Below are positions 16,731 through 26,124 of a stretch of DNA of 44,288 bases, piece by piece. The stretch comes from Deefgea salmonis (GTDB taxonomy: Bacteria; Pseudomonadota; Gammaproteobacteria; Burkholderiales; Chitinibacteraceae), in assembly GCF_020531905.1 (NCBI RefSeq), contig NZ_JAJAWG010000016.1, forward strand, positions 1 to 44,288, given 5' to 3'. Each line of letters opens with the position of its first letter. Within the stretch, counting starts at the first letter, position 1. The translations under genes and the position numbers were made by a program. The notes under the pieces are model-generated. The model saw only the letters and a program-made list of their open reading frames with translations, had not been told where the DNA came from and did not search any database.

Positions 16731-17750
16731 TTAAATTTCATCGCGGATCAGCCCTTGGCTGATTAATTCTTGTTTGACTAATTCATTAATTCTTGGCGCG
16801 AGGCGGGTTTCTAGTTCTTGGCTGATGTCGCTGGTGAGTTCGCGCAGCGTGTCGCCGTAAAATTGCGCCATGAGTTTAGAGAAATGCTGCCGAGCGAGTT
16901 GTTCAACTTCACTGGCGATGTCGACGGCCAGTTGTGCGCCGACGATGGCGGTGAGATCGGCAATGGCCGCTTCGCTGAGTGTGTTTGCACTGGGCGACTC
17001 GAGTGAGGTGCTGAGTGATGGCGGATCGTTATCGACGTCGTCTTCCCAAACTAGCGTGCTGGCCACTAGTCGTGTGGGCTGGCGGCTGGTGCTGGCCTCA
17101 ATGGCTAGCGGTGTTGCTGGCTCGGATGTGGCTTGGGCAGGGGGGATGATCCGTTCTGCAGCAGCTGGTTCGGCGTTGACTTGGTGATGGGGGTCGATTG
17201 GGGTGGAGAAGTCGATGATTAAATCATCGGCCACACATTCAAACGGTGTGGCAACGGGCTCGGCGACCGGTTTGCGGGCTGGTATTAACGGAATTTCGTC
17301 TTCGATGGCGGCCAGATCTAAGCGTGGCAGATTAAAAAAAATCGGGTCGCTCATGCTCGCTGGTACTGGCCCGCTGATGGCTATTGCGGGTTTTTCGTGG
17401 CTGACGAGGGGGGGAGGGGGGGTAAATTGCAGTTCGCTATCGGGAGCAGATAGCGTAGAGAACATTAAAATCGGAATGCCACGATTTTGAATTGGCTCAC
17501 TAACGGCTTTGCTGGCGGATTCGTCGTTCAGGCTGCGCTCGATATGTTCGATTTTTTGCAGTAGTTCTGCTTGGCTAATGACGTCGGTGAGCACCGGTAT
17601 GTCGGCTAATTTGGGCGCGAGATCGGTGAGAACGGGAATTTCATCCAGAGTTTTTCCCGCAGGGCTACGATGGCGCGCCATGAGGGCGTCCATTTTATTA
17701 AATAAAGGGCTTACCGTGTCTTCATTGAGCGGTAGATTCTGTTCGGCCAC
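16731..17750 (-). CDS. DUF2486-like protein of unknown function
   Basis: It has 339 residues from a GTG at 17750. The frame is open further back, but AGGAG (17761-17765) sits ten bases before this GTG, while the ATG at 17780 lacks a ribosome site. The N-terminal part carries two IPVLTD motifs (DEIPVLTDLA, ADIPVLTDVI), which I associate with DUF2486 proteins of Burkholderia-type bacteria. The middle is low-complexity and Pro/Ala-rich; the last 85 residues form a helical domain (LARQHFSKLMAQFYGDTLRE, LAPRINELVKQEL). It overlaps the end of holC by 29 bases, so the two are coupled. The function is unknown. Confidence 0.75.
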   Translation of the reverse strand: MAEQNLPLNEDTVSPLFNKMDALMARHRSPAGKTLDEIPVLTDLAPKLADIPVLTDVISQAELLQKIEHIERSLNDESASKAVSEPIQNRGIPILMFSTLSAPDSELQFTPPPPLVSHEKPAIAISGPVPASMSDPIFFNLPRLDLAAIEDEIPLIPARKPVAEPVATPFECVADDLIIDFSTPIDPHHQVNAEPAAAERIIPPAQATSEPATPLAIEASTSRQPTRLVASTLVWEDDVDNDPPSLSTSLESPSANTLSEAAIADLTAIVGAQLAVDIASEVEQLARQHFSKLMAQFYGDTLRELTSDISQELETRLAPRINELVKQELISQGLIRDEI

Positions 17751-18177
17751 GGTTGAGTAGCTCCTGCATGTCGGTTGCATTGGGGGTAAAGCCTTGCGTT
17801 TTATACGCGGCCCAGCGGCTGCGTGCGGCAGCTTTGAGGGCTTCGTCGCTGTCGACAATTTCGATTAATCGCTCAAACTCGCTAAAGCGGGGGGCTACAC
17901 GTTCAGTCCAGTTAAATAGCAGGCTGCGCGGTGTGATTAATTCAACGCGGTGATCAATAATAATCGGCGTTTGATCGGCAAATTCGGCGTCGGCTTGGCA
18001 ATGCGGTAAAAAGCCGGCCGGTGGGATTTCCCAAAGCAGGCGATCCAGTACGCTGGTTGCTGCTTCTGAGCCGGTTAAGATGAACATGCGATGGCCTTGC
18101 AGCAGGGCTTTACCAACTAATTGGCATAGCACGGATTCTCGGTTATTCACATTAAAATAAAATGAAATTTCAGTCAT
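17722..18177 (-). CDS. holC: DNA polymerase III subunit chi
   Basis: It has 151 residues. The chi pattern is clear: MTEISFYFNV start, CQLVGKALLQGHRMFILTGS, LDRLLWEIPPAGFLPHC, PIIIDHRVE, LLFNWTERVAPRFSEFERLIEIVD. Chi links the clamp loader to SSB. The ATG at 18177 matches the family start; a longer frame to 18207 runs into the stem-loop. It follows pepA, as in E. coli, but valS is no longer next to it. Confidence 0.95.
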   Translation of the reverse strand: MTEISFYFNVNNRESVLCQLVGKALLQGHRMFILTGSEAATSVLDRLLWEIPPAGFLPHCQADAEFADQTPIIIDHRVELITPRSLLFNWTERVAPRFSEFERLIEIVDSDEALKAAARSRWAAYKTQGFTPNATDMQELLNRGRTESTAQ

Positions 18178-18185
18178 GCTGTTTT

Positions 18186-18212
18186 GCGCCGTGCTGAAAA
18201 ACAACACGGCGC
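18186..18212 (-). promoter_or_regulatory. GC-rich stem-loop between pepA and holC
   Basis: GCGCCGTG (18186-18193) pairs with CACGGCGC (18205-18212) over an 11-base loop. It ends eight bases before the holC ATG on the minus strand and has no T run. It may pause transcription, set the pepA/holC ratio or affect holC translation. Confidence 0.5.
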
Positions 18213-18222
18213 GACACTCCTG

Positions 18223-19692
18223 TTAGCTTTGTTGTGCGCGTAGATATTCAACGAGTAAGGGTACCGGGCGGCCAGTAGCGCCTTTGGCTGCGCCTGATTT
18301 CCACGCGGTGCCGGCAATGTCCAGATGCGCCCAATGATATTTTTTGGTAAAGCGCGATAAGAACGCTGCTGCCGTGATCGAGCCAGCTGGACGGCCACCA
18401 ATATTGGCCATATCGGCAAAATTGGATTTCAATTGCTCTTGGTATTCGTCAAACAATGGCATTTGCCAGGCTTTGTCATCCGATTGGCGTGAAGCGCTGA
18501 GTAAATCAGCAGCCAATTGCTCGTTATTGGCATATAGCCCTGTCGTGGTGTGGCCCAGAGCAATAATGCAAGCGCCGGTCAGTGTGGCAATATCAATCAC
18601 GGCGGCCGGTTCAAAGCGCTCAACATAGGTGAGGGCGTCGCATAAAATTAAACGGCCTTCGGCATCGGTATTGAGGATTTCAATGGTTTGTCCGCTCATG
18701 CTGGTGACAATATCACCGGGCTTGACGGCGTTGCCATTGGGCATGTTTTCACACGCTGGAATCACGCCGACTAAATTGATTTTGAGGTCGAGCTCGGCAA
18801 CGGCACGGAACACGCCGAGCACGGTGGCGGCGCCGCACATATCGTATTTCATTTCGTCCATGCCTTCGCCAGGCTTGAGTGAAATACCACCAGAATCAAA
18901 AGTAATCCCTTTGCCGACTAACACTGTTGGTGCGACTTTTTTATCGGCATTGCGGTATTCCATCACAATAAATTGTGGTGGCACGATTGAGCCTTTGGCA
19001 ACCGAGAGGAAAGAGCCCATTTTGAGTGCTTCGAGTTCGGGTTGCTCTAACACATGGCAAGAGAAATCATAGGTGTGGGCTAAATGTTGTGCGGTGGCGG
19101 CCAAGTAGCTTGGCGTACACACATTCGGGGGTAAGTTGCCCAAGTCCCGAGTGAGATTCATGCCGTGGCCAATACCTAGGCCATACACTAAACCGGCTTC
19201 GATGGGCTCGATGTCGGTTTTTTTTGGTGCGACCAAGCTCACGATTTCGAGTGTGGCCGCGGGGGCTGGCTCAGATTTAAACTGCTCAAAACGATAGGCT
19301 TCCAGCATTAACGCTTGGACTAATTCTTGGGCGAGGATTTCGTTGTCTTGTTTTTTAAACTGCGCTAATGACAGCGCTAAGCAAACGGTTTTGTTTTTGC
19401 TGGCCAACAAGGCCTTGGCAATGGCGCGGCTGGCATCACGAACCGCTTTGATATTGGGTTCTTTACCCAGTTGTACTAATAACACACGCTTATAGCCCAA
19501 ACTGACAGGTAGGCCGAGTAAAACCGTGCTGCCGACTTTGGCGGCTAATTCGCCATCTTGGATCGCCGTGGTGAATAAATGGCCGCAGCTAATATCCAGC
19601 TCTTTGGCAAAGCTGGGTAATTTTTCGCCTAGAACGGGTAATACGACGCAATCTGCATGCTCGGGGGCAGGGGAAACTATGGTAAATTCCAC
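18223..19692 (-). CDS. pepA: Leucyl aminopeptidase (M17)
   Basis: It has 489 residues from a GTG at 19692, chosen because AAGGAG lies six bases upstream (19699-19704). M17 metal and catalytic residues are visible: Lys261, Asp266 and Lys273 in VGKGITFDSGGISLKPG, Asp284 in MKYDMCGAATV, and the signature NTDAEGRL at 341-348 with Asp343, Glu345 and Arg347. It is a cytosolic Mn/Zn aminopeptidase; in E. coli PepA also acts as a DNA-binding factor. It is divergent from lptF. Confidence 0.96.
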   Translation of the reverse strand: MEFTIVSPAPEHADCVVLPVLGEKLPSFAKELDISCGHLFTTAIQDGELAAKVGSTVLLGLPVSLGYKRVLLVQLGKEPNIKAVRDASRAIAKALLASKNKTVCLALSLAQFKKQDNEILAQELVQALMLEAYRFEQFKSEPAPAATLEIVSLVAPKKTDIEPIEAGLVYGLGIGHGMNLTRDLGNLPPNVCTPSYLAATAQHLAHTYDFSCHVLEQPELEALKMGSFLSVAKGSIVPPQFIVMEYRNADKKVAPTVLVGKGITFDSGGISLKPGEGMDEMKYDMCGAATVLGVFRAVAELDLKINLVGVIPACENMPNGNAVKPGDIVTSMSGQTIEILNTDAEGRLILCDALTYVERFEPAAVIDIATLTGACIIALGHTTTGLYANNEQLAADLLSASRQSDDKAWQMPLFDEYQEQLKSNFADMANIGGRPAGSITAAAFLSRFTKKYHWAHLDIAGTAWKSGAAKGATGRPVPLLVEYLRAQQS

Positions 19693-19803
19693 GGGGGACT
19701 CCTTATTGGGTCTTGCGCTAATAGACATTGAGCAAATCTTGCTCGAGTTCGCTGATTATTCACTGACCCTCGGGCCAAGTCAAAAGACAGATTAAAATAC
19801 GCC

Positions 19804-20865
19804 ATGCTGTTTCGAAAAACACTTATTCATGAAATGACCTGGGTGGCATTTGGGCTATTCGTGGTTTTATTGGTCATTGTCATGACCTCGCAAGTCGTTC
19901 GTTTGCTTGGAGAAGCCGCGGTTGGCGCATTAGCGTCGTCGGCTGTTTGGGCGGTGATGGGCTTTGCTGCGATTCGTTATTTCCCGATTTTATTTTCTTT
20001 AATGCTGTTTATCGCCATTTTGACGGTGCTCACCCGATTGTGGAAAGACCACGAAATGGTGGTGTGGTTTGCGGCTGGACGCTCGATTCGCAGCTTTATT
20101 TTACCGGTCATGCAAATGGGCGTGCCGGTGGTGATTTTAATCGCCTTGCTAGCTCTGTATGTCTCGCCGTGGGCGCAGCTTAAAGGACGAGAATATCGCG
20201 ATGCCAGTTTAAAAAACGAAGAAGTCTCACAAGTGTCTCCGGGGATTTTTCGTGAATCACGCGGTGCTGACCGGGTGTATTTTATTGAAAACTTCTCCGG
20301 TGATCGTAATGAGGGCGAAAACGTCTTTGTGCAAATTCGCCAAGACGGCAAAATCTCCACTGTGCTGGCCGAGCAAGGCGGGATGTTTGTAGATGAGATG
20401 GGCGATCGTTGGATGTGGCTCAAAGACGCTACCGCTTATAAAGCCCCCGGCGGCTCGCCAGAATACGATATTTTAACCTTCAAAGAAGGTCGCGTTCGTG
20501 TTGAAGACCCGTCGCCAGTGGTGGTGAATCCAGCGACTTCGGCGATGAGTACCGCCAAATTATGGGGCAGTGATTCGCGGGAATATCAGGCCGAGTTGGC
20601 TTGGCGAATGGCGTTGCCGATTCAGGCCTTTTTATTGATGTTGGCCGCGATTCCGTTAGCGTTTTCTAATCCTCGTGGTGGCCGCGGCTTTCATTTGGTG
20701 ATTGCCGCTTTATTGGCATTTGGTTATTACAATGGCATTAATGTGATGCAAGCTTGGATTGCAGTGGGCAAAATTTCACCACAAATCGGGATGTGGCCTT
20801 TGCATGGTTTGGTGGCTTTACTGACCATCGGTTTATTCTGGTGGCGCAGCCGCGTTCGAGGTTAA
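19804..20865 (+). CDS. lptF: LPS export ABC transporter permease LptF
   Basis: It has 353 residues: TM helices near the start (about 12-35, 50-75, 95-118), a periplasmic beta-jellyroll (about 120-260) and three C-terminal TM helices. The start MLFRKTLIHEMTW and the loop LTRLWKDHEMVVWFAAGRS are typical. With LptG and LptB2 it pulls LPS from the inner membrane. The gene ends four bases before lptG. Confidence 0.96.
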   Translation: MLFRKTLIHEMTWVAFGLFVVLLVIVMTSQVVRLLGEAAVGALASSAVWAVMGFAAIRYFPILFSLMLFIAILTVLTRLWKDHEMVVWFAAGRSIRSFILPVMQMGVPVVILIALLALYVSPWAQLKGREYRDASLKNEEVSQVSPGIFRESRGADRVYFIENFSGDRNEGENVFVQIRQDGKISTVLAEQGGMFVDEMGDRWMWLKDATAYKAPGGSPEYDILTFKEGRVRVEDPSPVVVNPATSAMSTAKLWGSDSREYQAELAWRMALPIQAFLLMLAAIPLAFSNPRGGRGFHLVIAALLAFGYYNGINVMQAWIAVGKISPQIGMWPLHGLVALLTIGLFWWRSRVRG

Positions 20866-20869
20866 GGTC

Positions 20870-21943
20870 ATGAGTCGATTAGGTCGTTATATATTTGGCG
20901 CTGTGTTTGGCTATGTGCTAATTACGCTGGTGGTGTTAACTGGTATTTTTATCTTTTTTGACATGATTGGCGAGCTGCGCGACGTGGGCAAAGAAGGCTA
21001 TATGCTCAAAGATGCCTTGATCTATGTCCTACTCACGTTGCCCAGTCGTTTGTATCAATTGCTGCCCGTTGCGGTGTTAATTGGCAGTATCTTTGCACTG
21101 TCTGGCATGGCCGATACCTCGCAAATTACCGTAATGCGGACCGCTGGGGTGTCGATTCTGCGCCTGTGCGCTTGGTTGATTGTGTGTGGTGCCAGCTATG
21201 CGGTACTGACTTATCTATTGGGCGAATATCTGGCGCCGATCAGTTCTGAGGCCGCCAAGCGCTATCAAATTGAGGCCAAGCAATCGGTGTTGCTGGGCAA
21301 ATTTCAGTCGGGTGTCTGGGTCAAAGATGAAAAGCAAATCATCAATGTTTCGGTAATGAATCCAGATATGACGCTGGAAAATGTGCGGATTTATCAGCTG
21401 GGTGACGGCGCAAAGCTCGCTTATATCCTGGACGCCAATAAAGCCAAATACCAAAAAGATGGCAGCTGGCAACTCACGGATGTGCAGCGTACTGATTTCT
21501 CCGAGCCGAAAGTGCAAGTGACCCCCATCAAAGAGCAGGTTTGGCAAAGCTCGGTTAATCCCGATATGTTGGCGGTGTTAATGGTCAAGCCGCAAGAAAT
21601 GTCAGTCGACGCGCTCAATACCTATATTCGCCATCTGGAAAACAATAAACAAAGTACCCAGCGCTATAAATTAGCCTTTTGGGGCAAATTGTTTTATCCC
21701 CTAGCCTGCTTATCGATGATGCTGATTGCACTGCCGTTTGCGTTGGCACAACGTCGGGCGGGGAATGTCGGCGTTAAAATTTTCCTCGGGATTTTATTGG
21801 GAGTGAGCTTTAACTTTGGTAGCCAGTTGGTGACTTATGTTGGCGAGCTGTATAACTTGCCAGCGGTACTGGCTGCTGGATTTCCTACGCTGGTGTTATT
21901 GAGCATGGCCATGTTTTTCTTGTGGCGGCAAGAGCGTAGCTAA
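20870..21943 (+). CDS. lptG: LPS export ABC transporter permease LptG
   Basis: It has 357 residues with the same layout as LptF: N-terminal TM helices (FGYVLITLVVLTGIFIFFDM), the cytoplasmic coupling segment ALSGMADTSQITVMRTAGVS, a periplasmic domain, and C-terminal TM helices (FYPLACLSMMLIALPFALAQ). It is the second half of the lptFG operon. Confidence 0.96.
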   Translation: MSRLGRYIFGAVFGYVLITLVVLTGIFIFFDMIGELRDVGKEGYMLKDALIYVLLTLPSRLYQLLPVAVLIGSIFALSGMADTSQITVMRTAGVSILRLCAWLIVCGASYAVLTYLLGEYLAPISSEAAKRYQIEAKQSVLLGKFQSGVWVKDEKQIINVSVMNPDMTLENVRIYQLGDGAKLAYILDANKAKYQKDGSWQLTDVQRTDFSEPKVQVTPIKEQVWQSSVNPDMLAVLMVKPQEMSVDALNTYIRHLENNKQSTQRYKLAFWGKLFYPLACLSMMLIALPFALAQRRAGNVGVKIFLGILLGVSFNFGSQLVTYVGELYNLPAVLAAGFPTLVLLSMAMFFLWRQERS

Positions 21944-22005
21944 TTGCTGGCGCAGCCTGTGTTCTTTTGCTGATCAAATTGAGTTTAAATATTTAGGAAA
22001 TATCG

Positions 22006-23019
22006 ATGTATATCTTGCTAACCGGCGGTGCGGGCTATATCGGCTCACATACCTATATTGAATTGGTCAAAGCAGGTTTTAAACCGGTCATTTTAGATAA
22101 TTTTAATAACGCCAAACCTGAAGTGCTTGAGCGCTTGCAAACTATTACTGGCCAAGCCATTGAATGGGTTAAAGCCGATGTGCGTGATCGCGCAGCCCTC
22201 GATGCCGTTTTTGCGCGCTGGTCTTTTAGCGCGGTGGTGCATTTTGCCGGTTGGAAAGCCGTGGGTGAATCGGTCGCCAAACCGCTGGCGTATTACGACA
22301 ATAATGTTGTTGGCACTTTGCGTTTACTCGATGCGATGAAGGCCGCGAATGTTAAAAACCTGGTGTTTTCATCCAGCGCAACAGTCTACGGCGACCCTCA
22401 TGCGGTGCCGATTTTAGAAGATTTCCCGCTGTCGGCGACCAATCCGTATGGCCGCAGCAAATTGATGGTGGAAGACATCTTGCGCGATTTACGCGTTGCC
22501 GAGCCAGAATGGAATATCGCCTTGCTGCGTTATTTTAATCCGGTTGGCGCGCATGAATCGGGCTTGATTGGTGAAGATCCACAAGGGATTCCGAATAATC
22601 TGATGCCATTTGTGGCGCAAGTTGCAGTGGGAAAACGCGCGCAATTGTCAGTATTTGGTGGCGACTATGCCACGCCAGATGGCACCGGGGTGCGAGATTA
22701 TATTCACGTGGTGGATCTAGCGATTGGCCATGTGAAAGCGCTACAAAAACTCGAAACCCAACCGGGCAATATCACGGTGAGTTTAGGCACTGGCGTTGGT
22801 TATTCGGTACTCGATATGGTGAAAGCGTTTGAGCTGGCCAGTGGTAATTCGGTGCCTTATGCGATTGTTGAGCGCCGCGCGGGCGATATTGCCACCTGTT
22901 ATGCCGATCCGAGTAAAGCATTGGCTGAACTGGGCTGGCGCGCAGAAAAAACCTTGCAAGACATGTGTAATGATAGCTGGCGCTGGCAAAGCCAAAATCC
23001 AAATGGCTTTCCTGATTAA
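22006..23019 (+). CDS. galE: UDP-glucose 4-epimerase
   Basis: It has 337 residues, an extended SDR enzyme. NAD site GGAGYIGSH at 7-15; catalytic Ser in FSSSATVYG (about 123-124) with Tyr148 and Lys152 in YGRSK. Substrate-site stretches ([47 protein letters not shown]) match GalE. It interconverts UDP-glucose and UDP-galactose for surface glycans. It lies 62 bases after lptG, with its own AGGA ribosome site and a strong terminator behind. Confidence 0.97.
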   Translation: MYILLTGGAGYIGSHTYIELVKAGFKPVILDNFNNAKPEVLERLQTITGQAIEWVKADVRDRAALDAVFARWSFSAVVHFAGWKAVGESVAKPLAYYDNNVVGTLRLLDAMKAANVKNLVFSSSATVYGDPHAVPILEDFPLSATNPYGRSKLMVEDILRDLRVAEPEWNIALLRYFNPVGAHESGLIGEDPQGIPNNLMPFVAQVAVGKRAQLSVFGGDYATPDGTGVRDYIHVVDLAIGHVKALQKLETQPGNITVSLGTGVGYSVLDMVKAFELASGNSVPYAIVERRAGDIATCYADPSKALAELGWRAEKTLQDMCNDSWRWQSQNPNGFPD

Positions 23020-23063
23020 GTCATAGAGGGTATAGCCCGCTAGGCCGCATCTACAAAAACCTA

Positions 23064-23092
23064 CACCCCAATACCCATTGGGGTGTTTTTTT
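23064..23092 (+). terminator. Intrinsic terminator after galE
   Basis: CACCCCAAT (23064-23072), loop ACCC, ATTGGGGTG (23077-23085), then seven T. A textbook Rho-independent terminator. Confidence 0.93.
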
Positions 23093-23144
23093 ATGCCGCG
23101 TATTCTATGGTTTAAGCTTGCTAAAATAAACAGGCGAGCCGCCC

Positions 23145-24485
23145 ATGTATTGTCAGAAAAAAAACCATAAGCAAGCTGGCGCAGCGCTGCTGGTGCTGAT
23201 GCTGCTCATGGTTTTGGTGATGGCTTCAACCCTTGTGGCGCAAATGCGTTATCGACCTGATGAGCGCCGTGACAACAGTCGTTTCGCCATTGCCACCGCC
23301 CGACAAGTGCTGCTGGCGTGGTCATTGAGCCGCGACGGCACATCAGGCGGGCGCGCTTTGAGCCCAGCAGAATTACCTTGTCCGGCCGCAGTTGGCGCCA
23401 GTGGCGCGCTAGAGGGCGTGTCGATTGCTAATTGTGATGGCAGCAATGCCGCCAACCGCATTGGCTTATTGCCGTGGAAAACACTGGGCATCTCTAAGCT
23501 GCTAGATGGCGATGGCCAGCCATTGTGGTATGTCGTTGATTTGGCTTTTGCCGTGCGTTCCAGCGCCACCCAAGCTCGGCGCGTGAATAGCGATAGTTTT
23601 GCCAATTTGTCGCTCTATGCTGCTGACGGCGTCACGCAGCACAGTGATAATGGTCAAGCGCCAGCGGCGCTGATTTTTGCTGCGGGTGCCCCGCTAAATG
23701 ATCAAGTGCGCGCTGCGCCGTGGGCGGTGAATCAATATTTGGAAGGCAGTCAGGGACAAAATAATGCGACCTTGGGTGGGCCTTATATTGCTGCGGATTG
23801 GAGTGAGACGTTTAATGATCAAGTTGGCGTGATTACTGGACGAGAATTGATTGATCGCACCACGCATCGATTGACGCTCGAGGCGGCGGCCCAATTAAAG
23901 CGCTATTGGCAGGCGTATCAAATTGCTGTGCCGAGTTTACCCGTATCAACGCCCGCGCCTTATCCTTATCCCGCCAATCTGCTGGCCGATGCCAGTTGCC
24001 GCAGTAATAAACCCGATACCACGTCTTTGTCTTGCGCTAGCCAAGCAAATTTATGCGCTGGCATTTTGCCCCGCGCCAGCGATAGTTGGACTGGGCAAGG
24101 GGTGTTCCCGCTAGCCGCAAGCAATGGTTTGGCGCAGTGGTTTTTACAAAATATTTGGCATCGGGCGGTGTTTTATGCGGTTAAGCAAGGTGATAGTTGC
24201 GCGGCCCCTTTTGTGCTCGATGGCGTGGTCGATGCCAGCATCGAGGCGATTTTGATTGTCCCGGGCGCGAGCCGAGTGCCTCGCGCGAATAATTTAGCGC
24301 CTAGCCCGAATTTGGCCGCCAATGCCAGCTCTGATTTAGCGCTGTATTTGGACGATAGCCAAAATCAAACGCATTGGCTCAACCCGCTAGACAGGCAGTA
24401 CGTCAGCCCGTCATGCAGTAGTAATGATGTGCTGTATCTCTGCCGCTTAGGCGTCTGTAGCGCAAGGAAAAAATCATGCTCATGA
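23145..24485 (+). CDS. PilX/GspK-like pseudopilin, large
   Basis: It has 446 residues. The N-terminus (KQAGAALLVLMLLMVLVMAS) has the Gly followed by a hydrophobic helix of PilX/GspK-type pseudopilins, without the Glu at +5, as known for GspK. Two segments match the downstream protein: LPCPA at 77-81 and GLLPWKTLGI at 107-116 followed by DGDGQPLWYVV. Several Cys pairs late in the protein suggest disulfides outside the membrane. The next gene overlaps its end by ten bases. It probably belongs to a type IV pilus or secretion-like assembly, but no other assembly genes are nearby. Confidence 0.75.
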   Translation: MYCQKKNHKQAGAALLVLMLLMVLVMASTLVAQMRYRPDERRDNSRFAIATARQVLLAWSLSRDGTSGGRALSPAELPCPAAVGASGALEGVSIANCDGSNAANRIGLLPWKTLGISKLLDGDGQPLWYVVDLAFAVRSSATQARRVNSDSFANLSLYAADGVTQHSDNGQAPAALIFAAGAPLNDQVRAAPWAVNQYLEGSQGQNNATLGGPYIAADWSETFNDQVGVITGRELIDRTTHRLTLEAAAQLKRYWQAYQIAVPSLPVSTPAPYPYPANLLADASCRSNKPDTTSLSCASQANLCAGILPRASDSWTGQGVFPLAASNGLAQWFLQNIWHRAVFYAVKQGDSCAAPFVLDGVVDASIEAILIVPGASRVPRANNLAPSPNLAANASSDLALYLDDSQNQTHWLNPLDRQYVSPSCSSNDVLYLCRLGVCSARKKSCS

Positions 24486-25243
24486 GGCATAACAAGGCGG
24501 GGTTTTCGCTGCTGGAGATGGCGATTGTTTTGCTGATTATCGGTATTTTGATGGCTGCTGGTTTGGGAGCGCTCAATGTACAAATCAGCCAACGCCGTTG
24601 GAACGAAACACAGCAGATGTTGCGCGCCGCCAATGAGGCGCTGATTGGTTTTGCGTTAAGCAATAATCGTTTGCCCTGCCCAGCGGATCCGACCTTGGCC
24701 AATACTGCGGCCAATGCCGGCAAAGAAGCGCGTAATGGCGCAGGGGCTAATGCCTATCGCTGCAGCTTGGTGTTTGGTGATTTGCCATGGCAAGACTTGG
24801 GTTTGCCTGAATTGGATGCGTGGGGTGGCCGTTTGCAATATCAGTTGACAACGTCGACCACGGGCGGAGCTGGCAGTAGTTATGCCAATGATTTGGCCGG
24901 CCGAGACGATGCCGGTACGCCCAATTGTGGCAGCTCGGCGATGAAGCCGTGTTTTACTTTGGCTACACCGGGGAAGATCGCCGTCTATTCCGCCAGTCGC
25001 CGTGATGGGCTGGCGGTGAGCGCGATTAAACGCATTGATGATGCGGCCGCGGTGGTTTTTTCCGGCGGCCCCAATGGGGTAGGGAGCAGCGCCGATGAGC
25101 TAGAAAACCGCGATGCCATCGCCGATGGATCGACGCCGCGCTTTGTACAAGATACGCCTGACGCCGAATTTGATGATTTACTCACGTGGTTACCCACGAC
25201 AATTTTGTATTACCGCTTAGTCAGTGCCGAGCGTTTACCCTAG
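24476..25243 (+). CDS. Type IV prepilin-like protein (N-methylation motif)
   Basis: It has 255 residues. The prepilin cleavage/methylation motif is perfect: Gly9 then FSLLEMAIVLLIIGIL with Glu14 at position +5. The globular part shares LPCPA (66-70) and GDLPWQDLGL (101-110) plus DAWGGRLQYQL with the upstream gene product, so the two look like divergent paralogues. AGGA (24465-24468) lies seven bases before the ATG at 24476, inside the upstream gene. It should be processed by a PilD-type peptidase encoded elsewhere. Confidence 0.85.
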   Translation: MLMRHNKAGFSLLEMAIVLLIIGILMAAGLGALNVQISQRRWNETQQMLRAANEALIGFALSNNRLPCPADPTLANTAANAGKEARNGAGANAYRCSLVFGDLPWQDLGLPELDAWGGRLQYQLTTSTTGGAGSSYANDLAGRDDAGTPNCGSSAMKPCFTLATPGKIAVYSASRRDGLAVSAIKRIDDAAAVVFSGGPNGVGSSADELENRDAIADGSTPRFVQDTPDAEFDDLLTWLPTTILYYRLVSAERLP

Positions 25244-25251
25244 GCGCACCA

Positions 25252-26124
25252 TCAATACACTGCGCTCACGCAAGCATTGGCCGCCGAGACCGTGAGTGAA
25301 ATCGATTGCCCAACGCGGTAGCGAGCGGCTTCTTCGGGGCTAACTAAGGTGGCCACGGTTTCGTTACCACACGCCACGGTGAGTAAGGCCGCTACGCCGG
25401 CCGATTCAATTGCGAGTAAAGTCCCCATCAGTTGTAAACGGCCACTGGCTCTTTGCGGCAGCAACACGGCCGCAGGCGTGCCATCGGCAAACATTTGGCC
25501 ATTTTCCAGTTGAATCACGCGGCTGGCTAAACGAAAAATCTCGCCCAAATCATGGCTAACCACCAGCAGTATTGCGCCCGATTGCGCCTGCCAATTAAGT
25601 AAATGCTGCTGCAATTCATCCCGCAGGCTGCGATCCAGCGCTGACAGCGCTTCGTCGAGTAAGAGAATTTTTGGCTCGGCCGCCAAGGATCTGGCCAGCG
25701 CCACGCGCTGCTGTTGGCCACCAGAGAGTTGTTCGGGTTTACGTGAGGCCAATTGCTGCAAACCCATTTGCTCGATCAGTTGATCAATTTGCGCATCGTT
25801 GCGTTGTTGCTGAGCGTAAGCCAATTGTGCGCGCACGGTGAGATTGGGAAACAGCGCGTAGTCTTGAAACACCATGCCAACGTGGCGATGCCGAGTCGCA
25901 ACGCGCGTTTTACCGTCAAACCAGCATTGATCGCCGTAGCGAATTTCACCTTGCTGCGGCGTGTTTAATCCGGCGATCAATCGCAATAGCGTTGATTTGC
26001 CAGCGCCAGATGGCCCGGAAATCGCGGTAATGCTACCGGCTTGAATATGCGTTTTGATTTGCAATAATCGGGCGCCATGCGCCGATTGCATTGGGGTTTG
26101 GATATCCAGATAGAGGTTATGCAT
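25252..26124 (-). CDS. modC: Molybdate ABC transporter ATPase ModC
   Basis: It has 290 residues: Walker A GPSGAGKST at 37-45, Q-loop VFQDYALFPNLTV, signature LSGGQQQR, Walker B LLLDEALSALD, then a C-terminal TOBE-like region of one domain that is short for ModC. It energises molybdate import with ModB. Its start lies inside the end of modB (8-base overlap). Confidence 0.93.
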   Translation of the reverse strand: MHNLYLDIQTPMQSAHGARLLQIKTHIQAGSITAISGPSGAGKSTLLRLIAGLNTPQQGEIRYGDQCWFDGKTRVATRHRHVGMVFQDYALFPNLTVRAQLAYAQQQRNDAQIDQLIEQMGLQQLASRKPEQLSGGQQQRVALARSLAAEPKILLLDEALSALDRSLRDELQQHLLNWQAQSGAILLVVSHDLGEIFRLASRVIQLENGQMFADGTPAAVLLPQRASGRLQLMGTLLAIESAGVAALLTVACGNETVATLVSPEEAARYRVGQSISLTVSAANACVSAVY

